Positions 35,273-44,527 of a DNA stretch of 64,000 nucleotides are shown here, in pieces (position 1 is the first letter of the stretch; every line of letters starts with the position of its first letter). The translations under genes and the position numbers were made by a program. The notes below the pieces were generated by a model. That model was not told the DNA's origin and did no database searches. It saw only the letters and a list, made by a program, of their open reading frames with translations. The stretch spans positions 62,001 through 126,000 of the forward strand of contig CBFGUG010000001.1 in assembly GCA_965651905.1 (NCBI GenBank), in the 5' to 3' direction. Source of the DNA: SZUA-265 sp965651905 (GTDB lineage Bacteria; Myxococcota_A; Polyangia; Polyangiales; Polyangiaceae).

Positions 35273-36265
35273 TCACTCGCGCGGTGCGCGTCGTTTGACG
35301 TAAGGCGGCAGGCTGCGCCTGAACAACAAGCGCACGAAGTACTCCGCCAACACGCCTAGCGATAACCCCTGAAACGCACCAAAGATGCTGATCGGGATGA
35401 GAATGCTCGCCCAACCGGGCACAGTCTTGCCGAGCACCACGGCGACCAACGCGAACAGTGCAACCCCCACCCCCGTCGCGAACGAAATGATTCCCGTCAA
35501 AAAGAAAAAGCGCAGCGGCAGTTCCGAATAGCGCACCAAGCCGGAAAAACCGATGGAGAACATCTTGCTCCACGTGAAACGCGACGCGCGTTCTGCGAAT
35601 CGCTGCTGAAAGTGCACAGCGGGCCCGTCAGGACACAGCCAGCTGGCGAACAGTCGCAGCAGGCCACATTGCGGCAGAAACGGCCTCACCTGCCGTAGCA
35701 GCTCGCCGTCCCACAGCTTGAAGTCCGCCATCCCCGAGTGGATGTCGACGTTCGAAATCGCGCGCAGCAGCCAGTAGTACGTCTGGCTCATTTTGCGCTT
35801 CAGCCACGAAATACGCGCATCGGGTTCACGCACGGTGTGAACCACGCTGGCCCCCGCTTCCCAATGTTCGACCAATTGGGCGACGATTTCGATCGGATGC
35901 TCGAGATCGACATCCATCGTCACCGCCCAATCGGCGCCTGCTTCGGCGGCCGCGTCGAGGCCTGCTATCAGCGCCGCTTGTTGTCCGAAATTGCGGGAGA
36001 ACGCGATGCTTCGAACCTCGAACGGGCGGGGCTTGGACTGTTCACGTCGTACGGCGGCGGCGGTGTCATCCGCGGAACCGTCGTCGACGATCATCAGCAC
36101 CAATTGATGACGAGCAAGCACGACTGACGCTTCGACTTGTCGCTGCAGCTCGTCCGCGAACGCAGAGATGTTCTCTGCCTCGTTGAACGCGGGACACACG
36201 ATCCAGCCTACGTTTGCTTCGGAGGCGTGTTCCCCCAGCGTTCGGGCGGTGTCTACTCGACTCAT
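35273..36265 (-). CDS. GT2 glycosyltransferase (GtrB/DPM-like)
   Basis: A 330-residue enzyme of the GtrB/dolichol-phosphate-sugar synthase type. Catalytic features: CPAFNEAENI, LMIVDDGSADDT, FSRNFGQQAALIAGLDAA, the metal-binding TMDVDLEHP and GMADFKLWD. Two C-terminal hydrophobic helices (about 240-300) anchor it to the inner membrane. It would load a sugar onto polyprenyl phosphate for GT-C enzymes such as the one at 28276-29886. It follows a methyltransferase gene by 20 bp on the same strand. The actual sugar is unknown. Confidence 0.92.
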   Translation of the reverse strand: MSRVDTARTLGEHASEANVGWIVCPAFNEAENISAFADELQRQVEASVVLARHQLVLMIVDDGSADDTAAAVRREQSKPRPFEVRSIAFSRNFGQQAALIAGLDAAAEAGADWAVTMDVDLEHPIEIVAQLVEHWEAGASVVHTVREPDARISWLKRKMSQTYYWLLRAISNVDIHSGMADFKLWDGELLRQVRPFLPQCGLLRLFASWLCPDGPAVHFQQRFAERASRFTWSKMFSIGFSGLVRYSELPLRFFFLTGIISFATGVGVALFALVAVVLGKTVPGWASILIPISIFGAFQGLSLGVLAEYFVRLLFRRSLPPYVKRRAPRE

Positions 36266-36284
36266 GGGAGCGCTCCCACGACCT

Positions 36285-37208
36285 TCAGCTCCGGGCTCGT
36301 CCTCGGGAGTTGCCGCGTTTGGCGATCAACATCTGAATGTCCCACAGGTCGAGGTAGATCGGCAGTTCGCGAAGTTTGCCGAACCGCTTGCCGAGGTTCA
36401 CCCCCAGCGCTTTCACGTACGCCATCAGCGGTCGGTAATAACCGAACGAGTGGTGCACGGCGATCGAGAAATCTCGTGATTCGAAGTAGTGACGGATACC
36501 TTCGCGCGTGGGGTAATGCAGGTGCGTCGGCGGGTGAAACTGTCGCCAGCGCGGCCCGCGCCAACGCGCGACTAGGCTGCTAGCGTCCACCGTCGTGATT
36601 GCCACCACGACGTCGTCCGCACAGTGCTCCAGGTATTCATCCATTTGCGCCGCGGGGTGACGTAAATGTTCCCATACGTCCCACGCGACCAGGCAGTTCG
36701 GCTTCTGTTCGGCCACGGCGGCAAGCGTCGCAGGCTCACCCGGCGGCATCAGCTCGATCCCCTTGGCTTTGGCTTGCTTGCGGCAATATTCGGAAGCTTC
36801 TATGCCTAGTGCGGAAATCACGCCGCGCTCTTTGGCAACTTCGAGAAAAACTCCCGTCGCCGATCCAATTTCGAGCAGCCGCATGTCGCGGAACTTGCGA
36901 CCGCGGGCTTCGAGCAGCTGGCCCATGCGCTTGAAGTTCTGCCGAAAAGCCTGCTCGCCTTCGACGTAACCCGCGTACTCGCCACCACTGAAGTAGTCCT
37001 CGCCGTAGATCTCTTCAGCGGACTCGAGTACTTCGCCGAAGTAGCTCCAGCTGCCGCATTGAGCGCACCTGTAGAGATCCTTCTGGGAGTCGAACACCTT
37101 TTCCCAAGTCGTGGCTCTTCCGCAGTTGTCGCAGCTGTCCTGCACCCGAGCAGTGTGGCACGTCCTTCTGGAAAACGGCGTGCTTTCATGACCTTGCCCG
37201 CCATTCAT
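36285..37208 (-). CDS. SAM methyltransferase with N-terminal zinc ribbon
   Basis: A 307-residue protein with a CxxC...CxxC zinc-ribbon-like N-terminus (CDNCGR and CAQCGS) followed by a class I methyltransferase domain (LLEIGSATGVFLEVA; the later DVWEHLRHP), as in methyltransferases acting on sugars or glycan precursors. It lies 20 bp upstream of the GT2 gene and belongs to the same glycan locus. The start at 37208 overlaps a perfect 15-bp palindrome (37207-37221), and there is no Shine-Dalgarno; a GTG at 37145 just before the zinc ribbon is an alternative. Confidence 0.88.
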   Translation of the reverse strand: MNGGQGHESTPFSRRTCHTARVQDSCDNCGRATTWEKVFDSQKDLYRCAQCGSWSYFGEVLESAEEIYGEDYFSGGEYAGYVEGEQAFRQNFKRMGQLLEARGRKFRDMRLLEIGSATGVFLEVAKERGVISALGIEASEYCRKQAKAKGIELMPPGEPATLAAVAEQKPNCLVAWDVWEHLRHPAAQMDEYLEHCADDVVVAITTVDASSLVARWRGPRWRQFHPPTHLHYPTREGIRHYFESRDFSIAVHHSFGYYRPLMAYVKALGVNLGKRFGKLRELPIYLDLWDIQMLIAKRGNSRGRARS

Positions 37209-37221
37209 GACGATTCGTCAT
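37207..37221. promoter_or_regulatory. Palindrome between divergent genes (1)
   Basis: ATGACGATTCGTCAT, a perfect 15-base palindrome with a central T, overlapping the first methyltransferase start codon and lying 107 bp from the AraC start. Confidence 0.45.
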
Positions 37222-37257
37222 CAGTGAAGTGCGAACCATGTAGGTGTATGCGCGCGC

Positions 37258-37267
37258 GTCACGTGAC
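37258..37267. promoter_or_regulatory. Palindrome between divergent genes (2)
   Basis: GTCACGTGAC, a perfect 10-bp palindrome centred in the divergent promoter of the methyltransferase and AraC genes. Confidence 0.4.
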
Positions 37268-37327
37268 ACGGTGGGGCTGCTGACGGACGCCGATCCTAAG
37301 CATCTCGGAGCCCAGGGAGAAGGACAC

Positions 37328-38488
37328 ATGACTACGCACACAAACCATCGAGATAACGTAACTTTTTCCAGACGCACGGACCTTCCGGGTGTCGAAATCC
37401 GCTGCGTGCGCGACGGCGATCGCAGCTGGAGTTCGATCAGCACGGGGTATGAATTCTTTCTGCCCCTGAGCTGGCAGGGACAGGTTTGGCACCAGCGCCG
37501 TTCGCTCCAGGTCACGCCGGGCACCGTGCTTTGCGCACAGCCAGGCCAGATCCTGCTCGAGCAGCGAACGACCAAGGCGGGCATGCGTCTGTCGGTGATG
37601 ATCGATCGAGATGTATTGCTCCGCGCTGCGTATCGCTACCTCGGGGAACAGCCGCTCCAGCTGACCGCGGCTGCGGTTACGTCGCCACTGTTGACGAGCC
37701 GCGTGTTGCGATTGGTGACCGCCTTGGGACCCAACGCTTCTCGGGAAGATCTGGGAGTCGCCTTCGAAGATTTCGTTCGCTCGATCGTGTGTGAACTCCA
37801 CCAGACCGAGCAACCCTGCGACGACCCAAACGACAAGCGAGAGGCCGAATGGCTCCGCGCTCGTCTGGAGGCCGATCCGACAGCAGCGGTCAACCTGGAT
37901 GCGCTTGCGAGCCGAGTTGGTCTCAGCAAGTTTCAAGCGTTGCGATCCTTCAAGAAGCGATTCGGTCTGCCGCCGTTAGCCTACCAGCTTCATGTTCGGC
38001 TCGGCCTGGCGCGTCACTCTTTGCGACAAGGACAACAACCCGCACGCGTCGCGGCAGAGTTCGGCTTCGTCGACCAAAGTCACCTCACGCGTCACTTCAA
38101 GCGTCAGTTCGGGATCACACCAGCGCAGTACGCGCGCGCCAGCACTCAACCGCCCGCTCCATCAAGCCTTGAACCCCGGCACCTTGCCACACAGGCGCCG
38201 ATCCCACTCGGGCGGGTCGTGCAACTGGTCGATCAAAAAGTCGACGGTGGCGCGAACCTTGGTGGAGAGCTGACGAGCGGAGGGATACACGGCAAAGATA
38301 CTCGTCGACTCGAACTCGTATTCAGTCAACACGCGCACCAATTGCCCAGACAGCAGTTCGGGACCGACCGAGAGCGTAGCGCCGAACGTGATCCCTTGCC
38401 CGCTTTTGGCCACCTGGGTGAGCACGTCGACGTTGTTCGTCGCCACGCGGCCGGTGACCGTCGCAGAAACTGGCCCCTCGGGGCCTAA
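37328..38488 (+). CDS. AraC-family regulator with antisense-overlapping C-terminus
   Basis: A 386-residue frame. ATG 37328 has GGAGAAGGA just upstream. Residues about 190-270 form the double AraC helix-turn-helix (NLDALASRVGLSKFQALRSFKKRFG and PARVAAEFGFVDQSHLTRHFKRQFG), ending with ITPAQYARA where AraC proteins normally stop. No stop codon follows: the frame continues for another 327 bp, antisense to the 3' end of the LysR gene. That 110-residue extension has no family resemblance and is the reverse strand of a well-conserved LysR domain, so the real stop has probably been lost. The N-terminal sensor ligand is unknown. Confidence 0.85.
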   Translation: MTTHTNHRDNVTFSRRTDLPGVEIRCVRDGDRSWSSISTGYEFFLPLSWQGQVWHQRRSLQVTPGTVLCAQPGQILLEQRTTKAGMRLSVMIDRDVLLRAAYRYLGEQPLQLTAAAVTSPLLTSRVLRLVTALGPNASREDLGVAFEDFVRSIVCELHQTEQPCDDPNDKREAEWLRARLEADPTAAVNLDALASRVGLSKFQALRSFKKRFGLPPLAYQLHVRLGLARHSLRQGQQPARVAAEFGFVDQSHLTRHFKRQFGITPAQYARASTQPPAPSSLEPRHLATQAPIPLGRVVQLVDQKVDGGANLGGELTSGGIHGKDTRRLELVFSQHAHQLPRQQFGTDRERSAERDPLPAFGHLGEHVDVVRRHAAGDRRRNWPLGA

Positions 38489-39100
38489 GAGCTTCCACTC
38501 GCGTGGACGCGAGAACCCGGTAAACAGCACACACTCGTGATCGGATAGCTGTTCTGGGTGCGTCGGGTGACCACGCCGTTCGAGGTAATCTGTCGACGCT
38601 ACTAAGATGCGACGATTCGTGCAAAGTCGTCGCGCGATCAGCCGGGAGTCCGCGAGGGAACCGATGCGAATCGCCAGGTCCAGTCCCTCGTCGATCAGGT
38701 CGACGAAACGATCCATCAGTGTCAGCTCGAGACTCAGCTCGGGGTAGCGAGCGACCAACTTGGGGATGAGCGGTGCGATGTAGAGCTGCCCGAACACGAC
38801 GGGGGCGCTAACCCGCAGGTGTCCGCGCGGGCTGAGTGCGTTCTGCTGAACCTCTGCTTCGGCTTCAGCCAAGTCGAGCAAGATTTGACTCGTGCGCGAG
38901 TGAAAGGCCGTGCCTGCCTCGGTCAGGGACAAGCGCCGAGTGGTGCGCTGCACCAAGCGAATGCCCAAACGTTCTTCGAGCCGCGTGATGATGCGGCTGA
39001 CCCCCGACGGACTGAGCGCCAGCTCCTCCGCCGCCTTGGCATAGCTCAGGTGTTTCACGACGCAGTGAAACACGCGAAGTTCCTGAGTTTCTGTCAGCAT
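38162..39100 (-). CDS. LysR-family transcriptional regulator
   Basis: A 312-residue regulator. The N-terminal winged helix-turn-helix is typical (VVKHLSYAKAAEELALSPSGVSRIITRLEERLGIRLVQRTTRRLSLTEAG). The C-terminal periplasmic-binding-like sensor domain (LRVSAPVVFGQLYIAPLIPKLVARYPELSLELTLMDRFVDLIDEGLDLAIRIGSL) is of the type with many orphan paralogs in proteobacteria. Length is normal. Its 3' end overlaps the AraC gene's extended frame by 327 bp on opposite strands. It is divergent from the VWA lipoprotein gene at 39413, its most likely regulatory partner, though this is not shown. Confidence 0.95.
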   Translation of the reverse strand: MLTETQELRVFHCVVKHLSYAKAAEELALSPSGVSRIITRLEERLGIRLVQRTTRRLSLTEAGTAFHSRTSQILLDLAEAEAEVQQNALSPRGHLRVSAPVVFGQLYIAPLIPKLVARYPELSLELTLMDRFVDLIDEGLDLAIRIGSLADSRLIARRLCTNRRILVASTDYLERRGHPTHPEQLSDHECVLFTGFSRPREWKLLGPEGPVSATVTGRVATNNVDVLTQVAKSGQGITFGATLSVGPELLSGQLVRVLTEYEFESTSIFAVYPSARQLSTKVRATVDFLIDQLHDPPEWDRRLCGKVPGFKA

Positions 39101-39412
39101 TCGGAAGGCATCCGCGGCCCACGTTCGGACAGGCGCGACGCTACCACGGCTTCGGAGCGAGTCGCAAACTCGCCCGTTCGGCGGCGCCCGAGACCACAGA
39201 AGCTAGCGTCGGGACATTCCGTGGCAGTCTGGGACAAGCTGTGCCAACCGATACGCTCACCGTCGCGAGCGCTGCTCCACCACGCGCAAGGGGCCCCGCG
39301 AAAACACCCCGTCATCTGCCGCACGAGTCCCCGATGGCACATCGATTGCTTTGGGGTCCCACCCATGCGCGCCCCTGGTCGGTAACCAGAGGGACTGCAT
39401 GGGAGAAGGAAC
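39101..39412. other. Divergent intergenic region
   Basis: Promoter space between the LysR gene (minus) and the VWA lipoprotein gene (plus). I see no convincing gene and no clear -35/-10 pair; GGGACA occurs twice within about 20 bp near 39213-39232. Confidence 0.4.
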
Positions 39413-41410
39413 ATGACACAGCTTTACTTTGGTTCGCACTTACGAAATTCGCGTTTGACGTCTCCGGGAAACAGCACTGCCGGTGCCTGCGTCAGGAGTT
39501 CGCTCCTGGCACTACTGGCTCCCCTACTCATGGTGGCCTGTTCAGACGACGGGCAGGGGGCGAGTGACGACGCATCAGACGACGACGTCATCACCACCAG
39601 CGGCGACGCTGGCAGCACAGATGAACTCAGCGATCGGAGCTCCCGCGAGGAGGAGCAGGGTTCGAGCATATCGAGCAGCGACGACGATGACGACGACGAT
39701 GACAGCGACTATGGCGGGAGCGCGGACGACGAAGCGTCTTTCTCGGACGATGACGACGCTACTGACGACGGATCCGGGAACGCAGCGTCGGCCCCAGACG
39801 AGGATCTGGACGAGGAGCTCGGGCAAGAGCCCGAAGCGCAGCCCGACCAAAGACAGTTCGAAGCGCCGGGCACGAACCCGTTCGTTTACACCGAGCACGA
39901 TCCGCTGTCCACCTTCGCAGCTGACGTCGACACGGCCAGTTACGACATCTTCCGCAAGGATCTCGGGCAGGGTCGCTTGCCCCCGCCCGACAGCGTACGC
40001 CTGGAGGAGTACGTCAACTACTTCCACTACGACTACGAAAAGCCAAGTGAAGAAAGTGAACACCCGTTCGCCATCTCGCTCGCTGCCGCACCAAACCTGG
40101 TCGACAACGGCACTCAGCTGTTGCGCGTCGGCATTCAGGGTAAAGAGCTCAGTGAGGCTGACCGACGTTCGGCCAACTTGGTATTCTTGATCGACACTTC
40201 GGGCAGCATGGGCGCCGCCGACAAGTTACCCGTCGTCAAGACCGTGATGCTCGAAGCCGTCGCGATGATGGCGCCCGAGGACACGATTTCCATCGTTACC
40301 TACGCGGGCAGCGCGGGAGTCTACCTCGAGCCCACGCCCGCGAGCGATATGGACACCCTCGTCGAGTCCATCACGATGCTGAGCGCTGGGGGTAGCACTG
40401 CGGGCGAAGCCGGCATCCAGCTGGCATACGAACAAGCCAGCTCGGCCTACATCGAGGGCGGCGTCAATCACGTGGTGTTGTGTTCGGACGGCGACTTCAA
40501 CGTCGGCATCTCGTCGTCGACCGAACTCGTGGAGTTCATCGAAGAAAAGCGCAAGACGGGCATCACGTTTACGGCCCTCGGTTTCGGTAGCGGCAACTTG
40601 AACGACGTCGTGATGGAGTCGATCAGCAACGCGGGCAACGGCACTTACGCCGTCATCGGTAGTGATGATGACGCCGAGGTCTACGTGCGTGAGCGTTTCT
40701 TTTCGTCGATGCAGTTCATCGCCAAAGACGTCAAGTTGCAGGTCGAGTTCAACCCCGAGCTGGTGCTCGCATACCGTCTGCTTGGTTACGAAAACCGCGC
40801 GATCGCGGACGAAGATTTTCGTAACGACAAGGTCGACGCAGGCGAACTCGGCTCAGGTCACCGCATGACGGCATTGTATGAACTCGTGCTGAGCGGAGGC
40901 TCGGTACCGCAGCCCGAGGGCGCGCCCGAAATCGAGGATGGCGATGCGTACAGCGACGAGCGCGAAGTCGACGCGAACGATCTCGTGTACGTCAAAGTTC
41001 GTTACAAGGACATCGACGCGACCACGCTGGACGAAGCGTACGAAGTGGGGCAAGGGCTCGCGGCTGACGCGCTTGCGGCGAGTCACCGCGACCTGGACGC
41101 AGACTTCCAGTGGGCGTTCGGCATCGCGTTGTTCGCCGAAATCATCAAACAAAGCCCGTTCTCCGACGTTCGCCTGATGACGCAACTGCAACCGTTGTTC
41201 GAAGCGCAAGCCGACCGCGACGACGCCCGCAGCACCTTCGCCCTGCTGTTCGAACAGAGCGCCGACTTGCTCGGCGTGAGCGATCTGCCGCCCATCGTCG
41301 AGACTGATGGCGGCAACGTGAGCCCTGTCGACGAAGGCGGCGCGCCCGTCGAGGCTGGGGCGCCCGAGCCTCACGCAGAGACCGACGGCGGCACAGCCGA
41401 CGCTGGCTGA
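39413..41410 (+). CDS. YfbK-type VWA lipoprotein
   Basis: A 665-residue predicted lipoprotein. The ATG follows GGAGAAGGA; lipobox MVAC lies at Cys 43, followed by an acidic linker (about 44-145, with a run of eight Asp). Domain order follows the YfbK/BatA-like family: an N-terminal domain (FVYTEHDPLSTFAADVDTASY ... SVRLEEYVNYFHYDY), a VWA domain with complete MIDAS (LIDTSGSMGAADK, Asp 261), then the DUF3520-type C-terminal region. Such proteins are found across envelope proteomes of Gram-negative bacteria with unknown partners. Its own stop is followed by a hairpin terminator shared with the convergent GH8 gene. Confidence 0.9.
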   Translation: MTQLYFGSHLRNSRLTSPGNSTAGACVRSSLLALLAPLLMVACSDDGQGASDDASDDDVITTSGDAGSTDELSDRSSREEEQGSSISSSDDDDDDDDSDYGGSADDEASFSDDDDATDDGSGNAASAPDEDLDEELGQEPEAQPDQRQFEAPGTNPFVYTEHDPLSTFAADVDTASYDIFRKDLGQGRLPPPDSVRLEEYVNYFHYDYEKPSEESEHPFAISLAAAPNLVDNGTQLLRVGIQGKELSEADRRSANLVFLIDTSGSMGAADKLPVVKTVMLEAVAMMAPEDTISIVTYAGSAGVYLEPTPASDMDTLVESITMLSAGGSTAGEAGIQLAYEQASSAYIEGGVNHVVLCSDGDFNVGISSSTELVEFIEEKRKTGITFTALGFGSGNLNDVVMESISNAGNGTYAVIGSDDDAEVYVRERFFSSMQFIAKDVKLQVEFNPELVLAYRLLGYENRAIADEDFRNDKVDAGELGSGHRMTALYELVLSGGSVPQPEGAPEIEDGDAYSDEREVDANDLVYVKVRYKDIDATTLDEAYEVGQGLAADALAASHRDLDADFQWAFGIALFAEIIKQSPFSDVRLMTQLQPLFEAQADRDDARSTFALLFEQSADLLGVSDLPPIVETDGGNVSPVDEGGAPVEAGAPEPHAETDGGTADAG

Positions 41411-41434
41411 CGAACGACATCGAGCCGTTGCGCA

Positions 41435-41466
41435 TGACCCCGCGGGACGAAAGCCCCGTGGGGTCA
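41435..41466. terminator. Bidirectional hairpin between VWA and GH8 genes
   Basis: TGACCCCGCGGG / CCCGTGGGGTCA, 11 of 12 bp paired with an 8-base loop, in the gap between two convergent genes. Confidence 0.6.
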
Positions 41467-41490
41467 GCTCGTTCGATGGTCTACGAACGC

Positions 41491-43149
41491 TCAGCGTGCA
41501 GGGAACTCGACGAAGTTGCCCGTCAGCATCAAGAGCGACAGCGCCGTCCACGACTTCTGGTAGTAGATTGTCCCTGCCGTGAGTTCACCCGTGGCAACTG
41601 CTGCGTACGCCTCGTCGATGAACGCCTGGTTGTCGGCTGAATACATCGCGCCCACCGCCGCGGGCCCGACGAAGGACGCTGGCTGCCCACCATTCTGTGA
41701 AAAGTCGGGGCGTGGCGTGCCGTCGAGTTCGTAACCATCGACGATGTTACTCACGCCCACTGACGTGTAGAAGCTCGTGATCTTCTCCATGTAGCTGCGC
41801 GCTCGGGGCTCGCCGTAATAACAATAGTCTTGCCCGAAGCGAAACGGCGTGCGCGTCGAGTCGTTCTGGAAGTGCAGCGGTGCGCCCGCATAGGCTTCTT
41901 TGGGAACACCACTCGAGTCGCACCACGCGGGCACCAAGCCGTTGTCGACGTTGCCGTATTCGGCGCGCAAGCTGGCGTTCAGCACCTCGTAACTGCGATC
42001 GATCGCCGCATTCCACCCTGCTTCGTTGTTCGTCACCTGTCCGAACACGCGATAATACGCGGGCGCGAAGTACGAAATGTTCGTGATGTCATCGCCACCC
42101 CACGAATCGCCCGGCAGCGGCATTTCCCCGCGACTGTGATCGATCTCGTGGTCCCACATGGCGTTGATCAGCGCCACCGCATGGTTGAGATAGGTGTCGT
42201 CCAGGCTCCCCGAGCCGCCCCATTGACGGTCCGCCATCACGAGCGCCCAGCCCATGTCTTCGTCACCATCGAGGGCAGCGCCCGTACCGATCACGACTCC
42301 GTTCGGATCCACTTCCCAATTCATCAACCCGTTGTCGTTGAAATACGCCATTGCGTACTCCCACAGCCCGTCGAACACCTCTTGATCGTCCATGTACACG
42401 GCGAGCAGCATGCCGTAACCAATGCCCTCGGAAACCGTCGAGTCGATCACTGTGCCGCTATCGGGTTTACGCACGCGAAGAAACTCACCTGCACCTTCGG
42501 AAGTGACGACCGTCTCTTTCCAAAGGTCGTACGCCGCTCGTACGTCGGCGTTGTCGTAGTTGGACGCGTAGACGCAGTAGTCACTCGCTTGATTCTGGGG
42601 AAACGGGTAGTTTGCGCCTGTGTCTCGCGGCGGGTCCGTGTCTTGCGTGCCGCCGGCCGCGCCACCAGCTGCGTCGGGATCCGTCGAGTCGCCGCCCATA
42701 CCGCCTGCGCCATCGACTCCAGTCTCCCCGCCCGAGCCCGAGCTGTCGTCATCATCCGAGGGCGCGTCGTCGGTTACCGCACTCGAGTCGTCCGTGGCAG
42801 CGCTGTCGTCAGCGTCAGCACTCGGCGTCGCCCCCGATCCCGTCGCGGTGGGGTCAGCATCGGAGGGGCCACCATTGGTGGATCCCCCGGTCGAAGTGTC
42901 ACTTCCCGCAGCGCTGCTACTTCCGCCCGTGTCATCGTGGATGCCAGACGAGCCCGAGCCGTTCGCTCCCGCCGTGCCCGTCGGGGTAGCGCCGCTGGGT
43001 TCACCCGTGGCACTTTGGCCGTCCGTGCCGTTCGTACCAGTCCCCGTCAGTGCATCATCATTAGCTCCGTCACCCGACGAGTCGTCCGCGCACGCCACCA
43101 CACCCAACGAAAGCACGACGGATCCGAGCCAAATCACTCCACGACGCAT
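41491..43149 (-). CDS. Glycoside hydrolase family 8 lipoprotein
   Basis: A 552-residue predicted lipoprotein; ATG 43149 gives lipobox VVAC (Cys 20). A very long Ser/Thr/Gly/Asp linker (about 21-178) is followed by an (alpha/alpha)6 GH8 domain: the catalytic acid region DSTVSEGIGYGMLLAVY (Glu 241) and the base motif AALDGDEDMGWALVMADRQW (Asp 294), close to the GH8 signature. GH8 enzymes are endo-glucanases, xylanases, licheninases or chitosanases; which one is not clear here. It stands alone between a terminator and a gene-free stretch. With the CE3-like and CE1-like esterases it points to xylan or related glycan breakdown at the cell surface. Confidence 0.9.
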   Translation of the reverse strand: MRRGVIWLGSVVLSLGVVACADDSSGDGANDDALTGTGTNGTDGQSATGEPSGATPTGTAGANGSGSSGIHDDTGGSSSAAGSDTSTGGSTNGGPSDADPTATGSGATPSADADDSAATDDSSAVTDDAPSDDDDSSGSGGETGVDGAGGMGGDSTDPDAAGGAAGGTQDTDPPRDTGANYPFPQNQASDYCVYASNYDNADVRAAYDLWKETVVTSEGAGEFLRVRKPDSGTVIDSTVSEGIGYGMLLAVYMDDQEVFDGLWEYAMAYFNDNGLMNWEVDPNGVVIGTGAALDGDEDMGWALVMADRQWGGSGSLDDTYLNHAVALINAMWDHEIDHSRGEMPLPGDSWGGDDITNISYFAPAYYRVFGQVTNNEAGWNAAIDRSYEVLNASLRAEYGNVDNGLVPAWCDSSGVPKEAYAGAPLHFQNDSTRTPFRFGQDYCYYGEPRARSYMEKITSFYTSVGVSNIVDGYELDGTPRPDFSQNGGQPASFVGPAAVGAMYSADNQAFIDEAYAAVATGELTAGTIYYQKSWTALSLLMLTGNFVEFPAR

Positions 43150-43633
43150 CTCTCGACTCTGCCCCAAGCCCCCGCGCGCGCCACGAAAAACGCACGCTGT
43201 CGCGCCGCGTCCGACGAGCCCGCGACTCTTCGATTCCTGCCACCAGCGCTTGGCAGACTTTCACCGCCGCAGCGCAATCCACCCATGACCGCGCATCGCA
43301 TCGTCACGCGCTCTGATCGCACCTGCCGTACTCATCGAAACCATCTCGCCACGAGCCCTCGTCCCTTCTTCGCAGAAGGTTCGTGTTTGGTTGGGCCCAG
43401 CTCCGTGCGGCGGCTCGCGGCTCCCTCCCACCGCAAAGCGACGTTCGGGCGGGGCGGGGTCGCGACGTGAGTTAGCGAAACCCGGCGGACGGGAACGAAG
43501 CGTTAGGCCGGGTTCAGAGCAGACCGATGTAAGTTCACGGCAATGCTGAGCAAACGTGGCGCCTGCACAGCTGCATGGCTGGATAGTCAGCTCGAACGAC
43601 GTCGGCGACGGGCTGTCCAATCCAAGCTCCGCA
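43150..43633. other. Divergent intergenic region, no supported gene
   Basis: Promoter space between the GH8 gene and the alpha/beta-hydrolase gene. Short frames exist but none has a recognisable product or start. One 8-bp inverted repeat (AACCCGGC at 43479-43486, GCCGGGTT at 43507-43514) is visible. Confidence 0.4.
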
Positions 43634-44527
43634 ATGTTTGACTCGAACGGCGCATGCGGTCAGTGTTGGCGCGTGTTTGGTCGTTGGTCGTTGCTCTGCT
43701 GTCTGCTGTCGTGCTCACTGCCCGTCCTTCCCGCAGGCGCCGAAGCCAAACCGAGCAGCGACGGGCGCGCGGACGACGTTGCGAACGTTGAACGCGCTCA
43801 CTGGTGCGCACCAGAGCTCGAAGAGCTGAGTGATCGCGTGTGTTACTTTTCACCCGCCCAGTCGACCACGCAATCACCGCACGAAGGCGCGGGTGTGGCA
43901 CCACGCACGTTGGTCATTTTCCTACATAGCTTGATCAGCGCGGCGGATCGCGCGGCGTGGCCCTTGCAACAGCGAATGGCAACCTACGCCGAGCGTTACG
44001 GGTTTACGATGCTGGTTCCACGGGGTCGGCCTGGTTTGGGTCCCGGGCGCGACCCGGGAGTGCTGGCGTGGCCCACCGCACAGAGCCTGCAGGAGCGCTA
44101 CGAAGCGGAACTGTTGAGGGAGTGGCAAGCCGCTCGCGCCCTGGCAGAGAAGCGTGGAGGGTCGTTCGATCGCGTGCTCGTGATGGGGTTTTCGAACGGC
44201 GCGTATTACGCGACGTCGCTGGCCGTACGCGACAAGCTCGACGTCGATGGTTACGCGGTGTTCGCGGGCGGCAGCGGCAAAGAGTACGTGCGCCTGCAGG
44301 CCGCACGCAGCAAGCGGAAGACGCCGATCTTCGTCGGTTACGGCACCAAGGACCCCGACCATGGCAATCAGCGGAAGCTGGTCTCCATGCTGGCGAGCTT
44401 GAATTGGCCGCACCGATCACTTTCCGCGCGCATCGGGCACACGGTGAGCAATAGCCAGGTAGAGAACGCCCTCGACTTCTTGTGCGGCAAGACTGACGAT
44501 GAGAACACGCGGAAGAAACCTAGGTAG
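43634..44527 (+). CDS. Exported alpha/beta-hydrolase (esterase-like)
   Basis: A 297-residue exported protein. ATG 43634 gives an N-terminal hydrophobic signal with an SPI-like AGA/AEA cleavage region; a Cys in LLSC may alternatively make it a lipoprotein. The alpha/beta-hydrolase fold is visible: VIFLHSLIS (oxyanion strand), nucleophile elbow GFSNGAYY, Asp in GTKDPDHGN and catalytic His in RIGHTVS. The substrate is unknown; the shape suggests a carboxylesterase or peptidase-like enzyme. It is convergent with the YkgJ gene (95 bp apart). Confidence 0.82.
   Translation: MFDSNGACGQCWRVFGRWSLLCCLLSCSLPVLPAGAEAKPSSDGRADDVANVERAHWCAPELEELSDRVCYFSPAQSTTQSPHEGAGVAPRTLVIFLHSLISAADRAAWPLQQRMATYAERYGFTMLVPRGRPGLGPGRDPGVLAWPTAQSLQERYEAELLREWQAARALAEKRGGSFDRVLVMGFSNGAYYATSLAVRDKLDVDGYAVFAGGSGKEYVRLQAARSKRKTPIFVGYGTKDPDHGNQRKLVSMLASLNWPHRSLSARIGHTVSNSQVENALDFLCGKTDDENTRKKPR

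Noticed and set aside
41830..43470. Long open frame of 546 codons on the plus strand
   Set aside because: It is antisense to the GH8 lipoprotein gene, which has clear catalytic motifs, signal peptide and lipobox. Its Arg/Val-rich product is typical of GC-rich shadow frames.
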